From positions 1,427,501-1,491,500 of the forward strand of contig NZ_CP083539.1 of assembly GCF_025144335.1 (NCBI RefSeq): a stretch of 64,000 bases of DNA, written 5' to 3'. The notes below the pieces were generated by a model. That model was given only the letters and a program-made list of their open reading frames with translations, searched no databases and was not told where the DNA came from. Positions 35,790 through 44,458 of the stretch are shown here, piece by piece. The translations under genes and the position numbers were made by a program. Positions within the stretch are counted from its first letter, which is position 1; the number at the start of each line of letters is the position of its first letter. This DNA is from Jannaschia sp. W003. GTDB lineage: Bacteria > Pseudomonadota > Alphaproteobacteria > Rhodobacterales > Rhodobacteraceae.

Positions 35790-36704
35790 TCAGGGGTTGC
35801 GGAAGACCCGGCAGACGCAGCCCGCGCGGGCGAGGCGGCGGCACAGGCCCTCGGCCTCGTCGCGCGACGGCGCCGCGAGGCGCACGGCCACGTAATCGGG
35901 ACGGCCCGGCCCGCGGCCGCGCACGGTCACCAGCTCGCGCCGCGCCGCGTTGGCCAGCCCCGCGCAGCTACTCGTCTGGCGCGCGAACGAGGCCTGCGCC
36001 GCGCCGCGGTCGGCGCCGTAGCCCACCTGCACGCCCCAGGGGGCGAGGCGCGGCGGCGGCGCGGCGAGGGGCGAGACGCGGCGCGTGCGGGCCATGGCCT
36101 CGCAGGCGGCGCGGAAGTCGTCGCCGCCGTCGAGCGCGAAGGTCTTGCCTTCGGGCGGCGCGTCGCGCCACGTCTCGGCGGAGGCCCCGGTGATGATGCG
36201 CACGTAGTCCAGCGTCTCGCGCGCGAGCCCGCCGGTGCCCGCGATCCAGCCCTCGGCGCGGCGCTCGCCGCCGTTGTAGCCGATCGCCGCCAGCCCGACG
36301 TTGCCGTAGCGCCGCGCCATCTCGGCCAGATAGTGCGCCGACTTCTCGATGGATTCGGCCGGGTTGAACTGGTCGCGCAGCCCCCGGAGCTTGGCGGTGC
36401 CGTCGATGAACTGGGCGATGCCGCGCGCCGCCATGGGGCTGACGGCGTTGGGGTCGAACCGGCTCTCCTGCCACAGGAGGCGGGCGAGGAAGGCGGGGGG
36501 CAGGGCGTGCTGGCGCGCCTCGGCCTCGATCTGGGCGCAGACGTCGCGCGCGAAGGTCTCGCGGCGGATGCAGCGCGCGGGGCCGTAGCGCCCCTCGGAG
36601 CACCAGCGCGCCGCCGGGGCCTCGGGGGCCGCCGCTTCCGCCGCGGCCGCGGGGGCGGCCCCGGACAGGGCGACGACGAGGAGGGCGACGCAGGCACGGA
36701 GCAT
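35790..36704 (-). CDS. secreted lytic transglycosylase-like protein with SPOR-like C-terminus
   Basis: 304 residues. Signal peptide about 1-23 (APAAAAEA), then an SLT domain with catalytic Glu80 in WQESRFDPNA, MAARGIAQFI and GYNGGERRAEGW. The C-terminus (about 270-300, DYVAVRLAAPSRDEAEGLCRR) resembles a SPOR domain that binds denuded glycans. Start ATG 36704 leads the signal peptide; the ORF is open upstream to 36755 but without added sense. It is divergent from ftsY by 91 bases. Confidence 0.83.
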   Translation of the reverse strand: MLRACVALLVVALSGAAPAAAAEAAAPEAPAARWCSEGRYGPARCIRRETFARDVCAQIEAEARQHALPPAFLARLLWQESRFDPNAVSPMAARGIAQFIDGTAKLRGLRDQFNPAESIEKSAHYLAEMARRYGNVGLAAIGYNGGERRAEGWIAGTGGLARETLDYVRIITGASAETWRDAPPEGKTFALDGGDDFRAACEAMARTRRVSPLAAPPPRLAPWGVQVGYGADRGAAQASFARQTSSCAGLANAARRELVTVRGRGPGRPDYVAVRLAAPSRDEAEGLCRRLARAGCVCRVFRNP

Positions 36705-36795
36705 GGGAAGGAGGTTGGGCGGGGGCGGCGCGGTGTCAACCGCGCTTTTCCCCACACACCCTGCGGGTTAGGGGGGGCGGGAAAGGGGAGGCGCC

Positions 36796-37914
36796 ATGTC
36801 GTTCTTCAAGAAGCTCAAGGACCGGATGTTTAACTCCTCCGCGCGGCTGGAGAAGGGGCTAGAGGAGATCGTCGAGGACGGGGCCGCGGCCGCCCCCGCC
36901 GCCGAGGCCCCCGCCGAGACGCCGCCCGTGTCGGCGCCCGCCCCGGTCGTGCCCCCGCTCGACGTCACCCCCGCGCCGATGCCCGAGACGCCCGCGCCTG
37001 CGCCCGAGGCGCCCGCGCGCCCCGGCCTGCTGGGTCGCCTCGTGGAGCGTGTCGTGCCCGGCGCCGGCGCGCCGCGCCGCGTGCTCGACGACGACATGCT
37101 GGAGCGTCTCGAGGAGTTGCTGATCGCCTCGGACATGGGCGTGGACACCGCCACGCGCATCGCCGCGAACCTCGCCGAGGGACGCATGGGCCGGCGCCTG
37201 TCCGTCCCCGAGATCAAGGCGCTGCTGGCCGCCGAGATCGCCCGCGTCATGGAGCCCGTGGCCCGTCCCCTGCCGCTCTACGCGAAGCGCCCGCAGGTGG
37301 TTCTGGTGGTGGGCGTGAACGGCTCGGGCAAGACCACCACCATCGGCAAGCTCGCCTCGCAGTTCCGCGCCGCAGGCAAGCGCGTCGTGATCGCCGCCGG
37401 CGACACGTTCCGCGCCGCCGCCGTGGAGCAGCTCCAGATCTGGGGCGAGCGGGCGGGCGTCCCCGTGATGACGGCCGCCCACGGCACCGACCCGGCCAGC
37501 CTCGCCTTCGACGCCTACGGGCGGGCCGAGTCCGAGGGCGCGGACCTTCTGCTGATCGACACCGCGGGGCGCCTCCAGAACCGGGCCGACCTCATGGAGG
37601 AGCTGGCCAAGATCGTGCGCGTGCTGCGCAAGCGCGACCCGGAGGCACCGCACAACACTGTGCTCGTGCTCGACGCGACCACGGGGCAGAACGCGCTGGC
37701 GCAGGTGGAGGTGTTCCAGCGTATCGCCGACGTCACGGGGCTGGTGATGACCAAGCTTGACGGCACCGCGCGGGGCGGCGTGCTGGTGGCCTTGGCGGAC
37801 CGCTTCGGCCTGCCGATCCACGCGATCGGGGTGGGCGAGCAGATCGACGATCTGGATGCCTTCGACCCCGAGGAGTTCGCTGCCGCCCTCACGGGCGCGG
37901 AGATCGATGTGTGA
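36796..37914 (+). CDS. ftsY: signal recognition particle receptor FtsY
   Basis: 372 residues. An N-terminal acidic/Pro-rich region (about 20-75) replaces the longer E. coli A-domain. The NG domain follows: helical N ([17 protein letters not shown], about 106-121), G1 [15 protein letters not shown] (about 173-187), [28 protein letters not shown], and the closing [19 protein letters not shown]. It docks SRP-ribosome complexes at the membrane. Start ATG 36796 follows GGGAGGCGCC. It is convergent with the mgtC-like gene (4-base gap). Confidence 0.96.
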   Translation: MSFFKKLKDRMFNSSARLEKGLEEIVEDGAAAAPAAEAPAETPPVSAPAPVVPPLDVTPAPMPETPAPAPEAPARPGLLGRLVERVVPGAGAPRRVLDDDMLERLEELLIASDMGVDTATRIAANLAEGRMGRRLSVPEIKALLAAEIARVMEPVARPLPLYAKRPQVVLVVGVNGSGKTTTIGKLASQFRAAGKRVVIAAGDTFRAAAVEQLQIWGERAGVPVMTAAHGTDPASLAFDAYGRAESEGADLLLIDTAGRLQNRADLMEELAKIVRVLRKRDPEAPHNTVLVLDATTGQNALAQVEVFQRIADVTGLVMTKLDGTARGGVLVALADRFGLPIHAIGVGEQIDDLDAFDPEEFAAALTGAEIDV

Positions 37915-37918
37915 GCCT

Positions 37919-38401
37919 TCAGTCGTACGTGCCCATCCATTTCTCGAGCTGCCGCACGCAGACCATCACCAGCACCACGAGCGCCGTGGCGAGCGCGGCC
38001 ACCGGCATCTGCCCCGCGCCGCAGGCCAGCCCGATCGCGCCCGCCATCCACATCGAGGCGCCCGTGGTCAGGTGCCGGACCTTGCCGCCTTGCGTGAAGA
38101 TCACGCCCGCCGCGAGGAAGGCCACGCCCGAGGTAACGGCCTCGATCAGCCGCAGCGGGTCCATGCGCTTGTCGACGTCGGCATCCAGATGCAGCGTGCC
38201 GAGCTGCTGGCCCACGATCACGAAGAGAGCCGCGGCGGCGGCGACCAGCATGTGGGTGCGCAGGCCCGCGGGCTTGTCGCGCCACTCGCGCTCGAACCCG
38301 ATCACCGCGCCGAGGACGAGCGCGGCCAGCATCCGCGCCGCCACCACGGGCATCGAGACCGACCCGAAGGCCCCCGTGAACTCGTCCGCGAAACTCTCCA
38401 C
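37919..38401 (-). CDS. MgtC/SapB family inner-membrane protein
   Basis: 160 residues, GTG start at 38401 with AGGAGGACGGAGC before it. Hydrophobic helices carry family motifs: LGAVIGFEREWRDKPAGLRTHM, VAFLAAGVIF, and LTTGASMWMAGAIGLACG. MgtC-like proteins modulate F-type ATPase in pathogens and are linked to Mg2+ starvation; solitary homologues here have unknown role. The ORF is open to 38959 but that part is antisense to the next gene. Confidence 0.87.
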   Translation of the reverse strand: MESFADEFTGAFGSVSMPVVAARMLAALVLGAVIGFEREWRDKPAGLRTHMLVAAAAALFVIVGQQLGTLHLDADVDKRMDPLRLIEAVTSGVAFLAAGVIFTQGGKVRHLTTGASMWMAGAIGLACGAGQMPVAALATALVVLVMVCVRQLEKWMGTYD

Positions 38402-38464
38402 GCTCCGTCCTCCTCGCGGAAAAACCTTCGCGGCGGGGCGGGGGTTCCGCCGGATGCCGCGCGC

Positions 38465-38908
38465 TTGAGCCGCCTCGCCGAGCCCCGGATCGACGAGCGC
38501 CCGCCCTCGGGCGCCGAGCACGAGGCGATGATGCTCGCCTCCGGTCTGACGCCCAAGGCCGCCGCCCCCGAGGGCTTCCGCGGCGTGGCAGCCCTGTGGG
38601 CACGGGACCGCGACATGCTTGTGGGGCAGGGCGTCGCCCTGGAGCTGCACCGCCGCGCCGAGGCGCGCCCCCACCTCGCGCCCGCGGGCTGGGAAGGGCC
38701 GATCGGCCTGATCGAGCTGCTCGGCGTGATCCCCGAGTATCGCGAGATCGGACTGGAGGAGCGCATCGTGCGCAGCCTGTGCACCCTGTTCCGCATCCGC
38801 GTGCCCTGCCGCGACGCGCTGATCTGGGTGGGCGAAGCGCGCGCGCCCGTGCTCCTGTCCACCCTCGACGCGCTGGGGCCCGATCCGCGCGACCGCTGGC
38901 TGCGCTGA
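38465..38908 (+). CDS. uncharacterised conserved-looking protein
   Basis: About 147 residues from a TTG at 38465; an ATG at 38528 is a possible alternative, and upstream extension would run into the divergent mgtC-like promoter. The sequence is amphipathic and not repetitive: GLTPKAAAPEGFRGVAALWAR, GPIGLIELLGVIPEYREIGL, RSLCTLFRIRVPCRDALIWVG. No family was recognised; the C-terminal half reads like a globular domain with three Cys-containing positions, without visible metal motifs. It is followed after one base by the EamA-type transporter, so the two are probably co-expressed. Confidence 0.6.
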   Translation: MSRLAEPRIDERPPSGAEHEAMMLASGLTPKAAAPEGFRGVAALWARDRDMLVGQGVALELHRRAEARPHLAPAGWEGPIGLIELLGVIPEYREIGLEERIVRSLCTLFRIRVPCRDALIWVGEARAPVLLSTLDALGPDPRDRWLR

Positions 38909-38909
38909 C

Positions 38910-39803
38910 GTGATCGACTGGATCATGGCCGTCGAGGGCACCCCCACGGGTGCCGCCATCGCCTCTGCGCTGGCGCTGACGGCGGCGTTCCTCCATGCCC
39001 TGTTCGGCGCGCTCCAGAAGGGCCGGGTTCCTCCTTACGCCGCGCGCGCGTCGATCGACACCGGCCTGGTCGCGATTTCGGCGCCGGCCGCCCTGTTCCT
39101 CGTGCCCTGGCCCGAGGGCGGCGCGCAGTGGGGCTTCCTCGCGGGCGCGGTGGTGATCCACTTCCTCTACAAGGTGCTGCAGGCCGAGACCTACCAGCGC
39201 GGCGCCTTCACCGTGGTCTATCCGGTGGTGCGGGGCACGGGGCCGCTCTTCGCGGTGATCGCTGCGGGCATCGTGTTCGGCGAGCGGTTCTCGCCCGGGC
39301 AATGGGCCGGCGTGGCCGTCGTGCTTGCGGGGCTGTTCGGGCTGTCGGCCTACAACCTGCGCCACGTCGATGCGGCCGCGCGCCGGACGCTTCCGGCGGC
39401 GCTCGGCCTCGCCGTGGCCACCGGGTTGACGGTGGCGATCTACACCACCTGGGACGCGGCCGGCATACGCGCGACGCCCAACCCCTTCACCTTCCTGTTC
39501 TGGTTCTTCTTCCTCACCGCCCTCGACTTTCCGCTGATCGCAGCCGCGCGGGGCCATTTCCGCCCCACCCGCGAGCTGGTCCGGTTGGGCCTGTCCGGCG
39601 CGGTGATCGCATGGGGCAGCTTCGGCGCGGTGATGATGGCGACGCGGCTGGGCTCGGTGGGCGAGGCCGCCGTGCTGCGCGAGACCTCGGCGGTGTTCGC
39701 CGCGCTGATCGGCTGGGTCTGGCTGGGCGAGAGCACGGGGCCGCGCCGGGTGGCGCTGATGGGGGCGATCGCGCTGGGCGCGGTGCTCGTGGAGCTGGGG
39801 TAG
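38910..39803 (+). CDS. EamA/DMT-superfamily transporter
   Basis: 297 residues, ten hydrophobic helices in two homologous halves, as in the drug/metabolite transporter superfamily: early HALFGALQKG, FTVVYPVVRGTGPLFAV, then GAVIAWGSFGAVMMATRLGSVGEAAVLRETSAVFAALIGW. The second-half motif RETSAVFAALIGWVWLGE is the typical EamA ending. It starts with GTG at 38910, one base beyond the preceding stop. Substrate is not predictable. Confidence 0.85.
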   Translation: MIDWIMAVEGTPTGAAIASALALTAAFLHALFGALQKGRVPPYAARASIDTGLVAISAPAALFLVPWPEGGAQWGFLAGAVVIHFLYKVLQAETYQRGAFTVVYPVVRGTGPLFAVIAAGIVFGERFSPGQWAGVAVVLAGLFGLSAYNLRHVDAAARRTLPAALGLAVATGLTVAIYTTWDAAGIRATPNPFTFLFWFFFLTALDFPLIAAARGHFRPTRELVRLGLSGAVIAWGSFGAVMMATRLGSVGEAAVLRETSAVFAALIGWVWLGESTGPRRVALMGAIALGAVLVELG

Positions 39804-39893
39804 CGTCCCCGTCGCGGAACGGTGTCCCGTGGCATGCTGGACCCCCGTCGCCCGCTCCGCTATGCCCCCGCGTGGCCCGAGGGAGGACCACCG

Positions 39894-40487
39894 ATGGCGG
39901 AACGACGCGTGCCCGGATGGGTGAGGACGGCTCTGGAGCTGGGCCCGGTGGCGCTGTTCTTCCTAGCCTACCTGCGCCTGCGCGACAGCAGCCTCACGGT
40001 GGGCGGCACCGAGTACGACGGCTTCATCGTCGTCACGGCCGCCTTCATCCCGCTGATCCTCCTCTCCACCGCGACCCTGTGGTGGCTGACCGGCAAGCTG
40101 AGTCAGATGCAGATCGTGACGGCGGTGCTGGTGACCGTGTTCGGCGGGCTGTCGGTGTGGCTCAACGACGAGCGGTTCTTCAAGATGAAGCCCACGCTGA
40201 TCTACGCCCTCTTCGCTGCCGTGCTGGCGTTCGGGCTGTGGCGGGGCCGGTCCTACCTGTCGATGGTGCTGGGCGAGACCATGCCGCTGGACGCCGAAGG
40301 ATGGACCATCCTCACGCGGCGCATGATGTGGCTGTTCGTGGCGCTGGCCGTGGCCAACGAGGCGATCTGGCGGACCATGAGCACCGACGCCTGGGTGTCG
40401 TTCAAGACCTTCGGCCTGCCGCTGGCGATGTTCGTGTTCATCTTTAGCCAGATCGGCATGATCAAGCGCCACACGCCCGACGCCTGA
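39894..40487 (+). CDS. yciB: septation/intracellular-septation-like inner-membrane protein YciB
   Basis: 197 residues with about five helices. Family motifs: ELGPVALFFLAYLRL near the start, TLWWLTGKLSQMQIVTAVLVTVFGGLSVWL, ERFFKMKPTLIYALFA and NEAIWRTMSTDAWVSFKTFG. YciB (IspZ) is linked to cell-envelope synthesis and septation. ATG 39894 follows GGGAGGACCACC, the best ribosome site. It lies 91 bases after the EamA-type gene and is convergent with the RluB-like gene. Confidence 0.9.
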   Translation: MAERRVPGWVRTALELGPVALFFLAYLRLRDSSLTVGGTEYDGFIVVTAAFIPLILLSTATLWWLTGKLSQMQIVTAVLVTVFGGLSVWLNDERFFKMKPTLIYALFAAVLAFGLWRGRSYLSMVLGETMPLDAEGWTILTRRMMWLFVALAVANEAIWRTMSTDAWVSFKTFGLPLAMFVFIFSQIGMIKRHTPDA

Positions 40488-40517
40488 GCGGCGCCTCCTC
40501 GGCGGGAGCGCCCGTCC

Positions 40518-42245
40518 TTACGTCTTGCCGCCGCCCTTGGGGTGCTTGCGGGGGCCGCCGCGCTTCGGGCCGCCGCGCTGGCCGCCCTTTCGGATGCTGA
40601 CCGAGGGGTCGTCGCGCATGGCCTGCTTGCGCTCGTCGGAGGTAGGGCGCGCGGGCGTCGACCCGCTGCCGTCGTTGCGCGTCACCGGCGGCTTGCCGAA
40701 GCGCGGGCCGCCCGGCTTGCCGCCCCGGTCGAACCGGTCGCCGGAACGGGGGGCGCGCGGGCCGTCGCCGCGGGGTTTGTCGCCATAGGGCCGGTCGCCG
40801 CGCGGCTTGTCGCCACCCGGCCGATCGCCGCGAGGCCCGTCCCCGCGGGGCCGGTCGGCGAACGGCTTGCCGCCGCCGCCCGCCCGCTTAGGGCCGGCGT
40901 CGTCGCGGCGGGGGCGCGGCGGGCGGGCGTCGTCGGAGCGGCCCTTGCCGTGGTCGACGAGCCGGTCGCCCGAGGGCCGGGGCCGCCGCGCCTTGGCATC
41001 GCCCGTGCCGTCGCGCCCCGCGTCCTCGTCGCGCCGGCGCGGGCCATAGTCCTTGCGGGGTCCGTAGTCCTTGCGCGGGCCGCCTTCCTTGCGAGCGCCT
41101 CCCTCGCCGCGAGGCCGGTCGCCGCCCGAGCGGGGGCCGCGCGACTCGCCCCGGGGTCCGTCTCCGCGGGGGCGATCCCCCGCCGGGCCGTCGCGGCGCT
41201 CGAAGCGGCGCTCGCCCTCGGCGCGGGGCGGGCGGCCCTCGCCGCGCGGCTTGGCGCCGTCGCGGGGACGCTCGTCGCCGTCGCGCCGGGGCTTGCCGCC
41301 CGCGAACCCGCCCGGCTTGCCGCCACCGCCGCTCCGCGGACGGTCGCCGCCGGGGCGATCCCCAGGCCGTCCTCGTCCCGCACCACCCGGCTTGCCCGGT
41401 CCGCGCCCACCGGCCTTGCCCGGACCCTTGCCGCCCCGTCGCTCGTCGTCGCTCATCGCCTGATCCCTCGCGGGCGCCGGGCCCGCCTCTCCGGGGCGGC
41501 GCGCCTGCGCGATCTCGCCCTCCCACAGCCCGCCGAGCTGCTCGCGCAGCACCCGCGGGCGCACCTCCTCGACCGCGCCGGGGCGCAGGTTGCCCAGCTG
41601 GAACGGCCCGTAGCTCGTGCGGATCAGCCGCGCGACCTTCAGCCCCACGGCCTCCATCGCACGCCGAATCTCGCGGTTGCGCCCCTCGCGCAGGCCGACC
41701 GTGAGCCAGGCGTTCGCGCCCACCTCGCGGTCGAGCACCGCCTGCATCGGCGCGAAGCGCTCGCCGTCCACCTCGATGCCCGCGCGCAGCCGCTCCAGCG
41801 CGGCCTCGTCGGGGTGCCCGTTCACGCGCACCCGGTAGCGCCGCAGCCAGCCGGTCTCGGGCAGCTCCAGCCGGCGCTTCAGCCCGCCGTCGTTGGTCAG
41901 CAGCAGTAGGCCTTCGGAGTTGAGGTCCAGCCGGCCCACCGACAGCACGCGCCCAAGTTCCGCGCGCAGGGCGTCGAAGACGGTCGGGCGGCCCAGCTCG
42001 TCGGACTCGGTGGTCACGAGGCCCGCGGGCTTGTGGTGCAGCCATAGGCGCGCGGGCTCGGCGGCGGGCAGGGGCGTGCCGTCCACCGCCACGCGGTCGC
42101 GCGGGCCGACCGGCTCGGAGCCGTCGGCGGGCTTGCCGTTCACCGCGACACGGCCCTCGGCAATCATCGTCTCGGCCTCGCGGCGCGAGGCGAGGCCCGC
42201 GCGGGCGATGCGCTTGGCGAGACGTTCTTGCTGTTCGTCGGACAT
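40518..42245 (-). CDS. RluB/RsuA-family rRNA pseudouridine synthase with long Arg/Gly/Pro-rich tail
   Basis: 575 residues. The N-terminal S4 RNA-binding domain (about 8-55: RLAKRIARAGLASRREAETM) is followed by the catalytic domain: HKPAGLVTTESDE, VGRLDLNSEGLLLLTNDG with catalytic Asp107, and YRVRV..., AMEAVGLKVARLIRTSYGPF. The last about 320 residues are a basic, disordered-looking tail built on GDRPRGDGPRG-like and KDYGPRKDYGPR repeats, rich in Gly, Arg, Pro, Asp. Such tails occur in some alphaproteobacterial RluB homologues but the length here is notable. It should modify 23S rRNA near position 2605. Confidence 0.9.
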   Translation of the reverse strand: MSDEQQERLAKRIARAGLASRREAETMIAEGRVAVNGKPADGSEPVGPRDRVAVDGTPLPAAEPARLWLHHKPAGLVTTESDELGRPTVFDALRAELGRVLSVGRLDLNSEGLLLLTNDGGLKRRLELPETGWLRRYRVRVNGHPDEAALERLRAGIEVDGERFAPMQAVLDREVGANAWLTVGLREGRNREIRRAMEAVGLKVARLIRTSYGPFQLGNLRPGAVEEVRPRVLREQLGGLWEGEIAQARRPGEAGPAPARDQAMSDDERRGGKGPGKAGGRGPGKPGGAGRGRPGDRPGGDRPRSGGGGKPGGFAGGKPRRDGDERPRDGAKPRGEGRPPRAEGERRFERRDGPAGDRPRGDGPRGESRGPRSGGDRPRGEGGARKEGGPRKDYGPRKDYGPRRRDEDAGRDGTGDAKARRPRPSGDRLVDHGKGRSDDARPPRPRRDDAGPKRAGGGGKPFADRPRGDGPRGDRPGGDKPRGDRPYGDKPRGDGPRAPRSGDRFDRGGKPGGPRFGKPPVTRNDGSGSTPARPTSDERKQAMRDDPSVSIRKGGQRGGPKRGGPRKHPKGGGKT

Positions 42246-42321
42246 GGGGCGCCCCTACGCCCACGCGGGCCACATGGGAAGCGCCTTGCGCGCGCGCCCC
42301 GGGGGCGGCAGGCACGGCCCC

Positions 42322-42765
42322 ATGTTCCGCTCGTTCATGCCCGTCGCGCTGGAGGAGGCCGAGGCCGCCGCGCGGCGCGGCGAGGTGCCCGTGGGCGCCT
42401 GCGTCACTCGCGGGGGCTCGGTGATCGCGCGCGCAGGCAACCGCTGCCGCGAGTGGAGCGACCCGACTGCCCATGCCGAGATGCTCGTGCTGCGCGCGGC
42501 TTGCGAAGCGCTCGGCTCCGAGCGGCTGGAGGGCTGCACGCTCTGGGTGACGCTGGAGCCCTGCGCCATGTGCGCGGGCGCGATCGCCCACGCGCGGGTG
42601 ACGCGGCTGTGCTTCGGCGCGCCGGACCCGAAGTCGGGCGGCGTGCTCCACGGGGCGCGTGTCTTCGAGCACCCGCAGGCGCACGGCGCGCCCGAGGTGA
42701 TCGAGGGGCTGGAGGCCGCGCGCGCGGCCGAGCTCCTGCGGGTGTTCTTCGCGGCGCGGCGCTAG
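42322..42765 (+). CDS. tadA: tRNA-specific adenosine deaminase TadA
   Basis: 147 residues with the zinc-site motif HAEMLVLRAA (His51, Glu53) and PCAMCAGAIAHARV (Cys81, Cys84). It deaminates wobble A34 in tRNA-Arg to inosine. The start ATG at 42322 is used; another ATG, 15 bases later, is possible. It is convergent with the next gene and shares the CTAG stop region (42762-42765) with it. Confidence 0.93.
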   Translation: MFRSFMPVALEEAEAAARRGEVPVGACVTRGGSVIARAGNRCREWSDPTAHAEMLVLRAACEALGSERLEGCTLWVTLEPCAMCAGAIAHARVTRLCFGAPDPKSGGVLHGARVFEHPQAHGAPEVIEGLEAARAAELLRVFFAARR

Positions 42766-43055
42766 CGGCCGCGCTCGTCGGCGCAGGTGCCGAACGTGGT
42801 CAGGAGCGTGCCGGCAGGGCACTGGCCGAAGCCGTAGGGGCCGCGGAACGCGGTGGCGTTCTCCTCGGCGGCGCCCACGTAGGCGCCGAGCTGGGGCCGC
42901 GCCATCTCGTCGGCGCCGGAGCGGATCCTGAACTCCGTGACCGGCGGCGTGGTGGACAGGCCGAGGGTGTCGGGCAGGATCGGCACGACCGGCGCGACAT
43001 GCGCGCCGGCCGGCAGGGCCACGAGGGTGGCGGCGAGGGCGAGAGCGGCGCGCAT
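42762..43055 (-). CDS. small secreted hypothetical protein
   Basis: 97 residues. A signal peptide (about 1-18, LVALPAGAHV) is followed by about 75 residues: PPVTEFRIRSGADEMARPQ, AEENATAFRGPYGFGQC, TTFGTCADERGR. Two Cys residues in the mature part may form a disulfide. No family recognised. It shares its stop tetranucleotide with tadA and is followed by a long convergent neighbour. Start ATG 43055 is preceded by CGGAGGACATCCC on the minus strand, a good site. Confidence 0.7.
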   Translation of the reverse strand: MRAALALAATLVALPAGAHVAPVVPILPDTLGLSTTPPVTEFRIRSGADEMARPQLGAYVGAAEENATAFRGPYGFGQCPAGTLLTTFGTCADERGR

Positions 43056-43166
43056 GGGATGTCCTCCGGTTGATCCGAAAGGTTAACGCGATCGGTGCCG
43101 CCACGGTTTCGCCACGATCGCGCGACGCCGCCGCCCGATCGGCGCGATCGCGGCAACGGCGCCGGA

Positions 43167-44147
43167 CTACGCGCCGGGCCAGCGCTCGCGGTGGGCGGGC
43201 AGGGCGCCGCCGGGCGCCGCCGCCGCCACGCCGCGCGCCACGGCGCGCGCGAGGCAGGTCGCGGCAGCATGGCCCAGCCGCATGGCGTCCCACACCGGAT
43301 CGGCGAGGGGGCGCGCCCCGGTGCTGGCGGCGAACACCAGATCGCCGTCGAGCGGCGTGTGGCTGGGCGCGATGGCGCGGGCCAGCCCGTCCTGTGCGGC
43401 CGCGGCCAGCCGCGTGGCCTGCGCCTGCGTGAGGGCGGCGTCGGTGGCGACGATGGCGATGGTGGTGCTTTCGCCGGGCATCCGCGGGGTCTGGGGTTCC
43501 CAGTCCGGGGGCAGGGTGCCGGGACCGCCGGGCAGCTCGCCCGCGAAGGCCCAAGGGGCGGTCAGGAAGCGGCCCCCGTCGTCGCAGACCCGGCCCAAGG
43601 CGTTGCAGGCCACTAGCGCGCCCACCGTCGTGCCGTCGTCCAGCACGGCGGAGGCAGTGCCGAGACCGCCGCGCAGGTCGCCCGCGTGCGCGCCGAAACC
43701 CGCGCCGAAGCTGCCGCAGGGGACGTCCACCGAGGCGGCCTCCAGCGCGCGGCGCCCGAGCGCGGGGTAGGGGTTCGCGTCCCAGTCCTTCGCGCCGCCG
43801 TTCAGGAGGTCGAACAGGATCGCGCCGGGCACGATGGGCACGCGCGCCGCGCCGACCGCGAAGCCGCGCCCGATCGCGCGCAGCCCCGCCATCGCACCGT
43901 CGCAGGCCGCCAGCCCCCAGGCCGAGCCGCCCGACAGCACCAGCGCGTCCACGTCCTGCACCAGCTTGTCGGGGGCTAGCAGGTCGCTCTCGCGCGTGCC
44001 GGGCGCGCCGCCCATGATGTCGATCCCGGCCACGAAGGGGCGCTCTCCCACCAGCACCGTGGTGCCCGATCGCAAGGCGTCGTCGTGGGCCGAGCCGACG
44101 CGTAGGCCCGTCACGTCGGTGATCGCGTTGCGCGGCCCGGGCCTCAC
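43167..44147 (-). CDS. P1 (S58) family peptidase, DmpA-like
   Basis: 326 residues. The N-terminus NAITDVTGLRVGSAHDD and GIDIMGGAPGTRESDLLAP are those of the DmpA/BapA Ntn-hydrolase family (beta-aminopeptidases and related). The autoproteolytic nucleophile is expected in GESTTIAIVATDA (Ser227 to Thr229), and VLSGGSAWGLAACDG is the other signature. The enzyme is usually self-cleaved into two chains. GTG start at 44147 overlaps the upstream stop as GTGA. It could be cytoplasmic; no signal is seen. Confidence 0.88.
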   Translation of the reverse strand: MRPGPRNAITDVTGLRVGSAHDDALRSGTTVLVGERPFVAGIDIMGGAPGTRESDLLAPDKLVQDVDALVLSGGSAWGLAACDGAMAGLRAIGRGFAVGAARVPIVPGAILFDLLNGGAKDWDANPYPALGRRALEAASVDVPCGSFGAGFGAHAGDLRGGLGTASAVLDDGTTVGALVACNALGRVCDDGGRFLTAPWAFAGELPGGPGTLPPDWEPQTPRMPGESTTIAIVATDAALTQAQATRLAAAAQDGLARAIAPSHTPLDGDLVFAASTGARPLADPVWDAMRLGHAAATCLARAVARGVAAAAPGGALPAHRERWPGA

Positions 44148-44458
44148 GCGCGCACCATGGTGCCGTCGAAGCGGCCCAGGCGGCGCAGGCGGGCGTCCTC
44201 GCGGAAGGCGCCGGTGATCAGCGCGCCGGGCAGTACGAGGATCACGGTGTCCGCGCCCGCCTCGTCGGCGATGCGCGCGGCGGTCGCCTCGTCGAAGTAG
44301 CCGCGCAGGCGCGGGCCGTGCGGCGGGGCGATCACCTCGACGTGGTCGAAATCGGGCGACAGCCCCGCCGCGCCGGCCGCATCCAGGAGGTGCGCGAACG
44401 CGAGCCGTTGCGAGGCGAAGCGCCCCGCCAGCACGTCGACGCGTACCGCGAGGCGCAT
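44144..44458 (-). CDS. small hypothetical protein coupled to peptidase and SDR
   Basis: 104 residues, no signal or membrane segments. Sequence: VDVLAGRFASQRLAFAHLLD, DFDHVEVIAPPHGPRLRGYF, ADEAGADTVILVLPGALITG. No family was recognised; the alternating hydrophobic pattern suggests an alpha/beta fold. It overlaps the SDR by one base (TGATG) and the peptidase by four (GTGA), so all three appear to be one operon and may act in the same pathway. Confidence 0.7.
   Translation of the reverse strand: MRLAVRVDVLAGRFASQRLAFAHLLDAAGAAGLSPDFDHVEVIAPPHGPRLRGYFDEATAARIADEAGADTVILVLPGALITGAFREDARLRRLGRFDGTMVRA

Noticed and set aside
40542..41909. Long plus-strand open frame opposite the RluB tail
   Set aside because: It arises from the repetitive GC-rich tail; composition is Ala/Arg only and no motif is seen. 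The minus-strand frame has S4 and pseudouridine synthase motifs.
43115..43150. CGATCGCGC/GCGCGATCG inverted repeat in the gap before the P1 peptidase gene end
   Set aside because: The loop is 18 bases and the arms are common words in this genome, so a terminator is possible but not supported enough to annotate.
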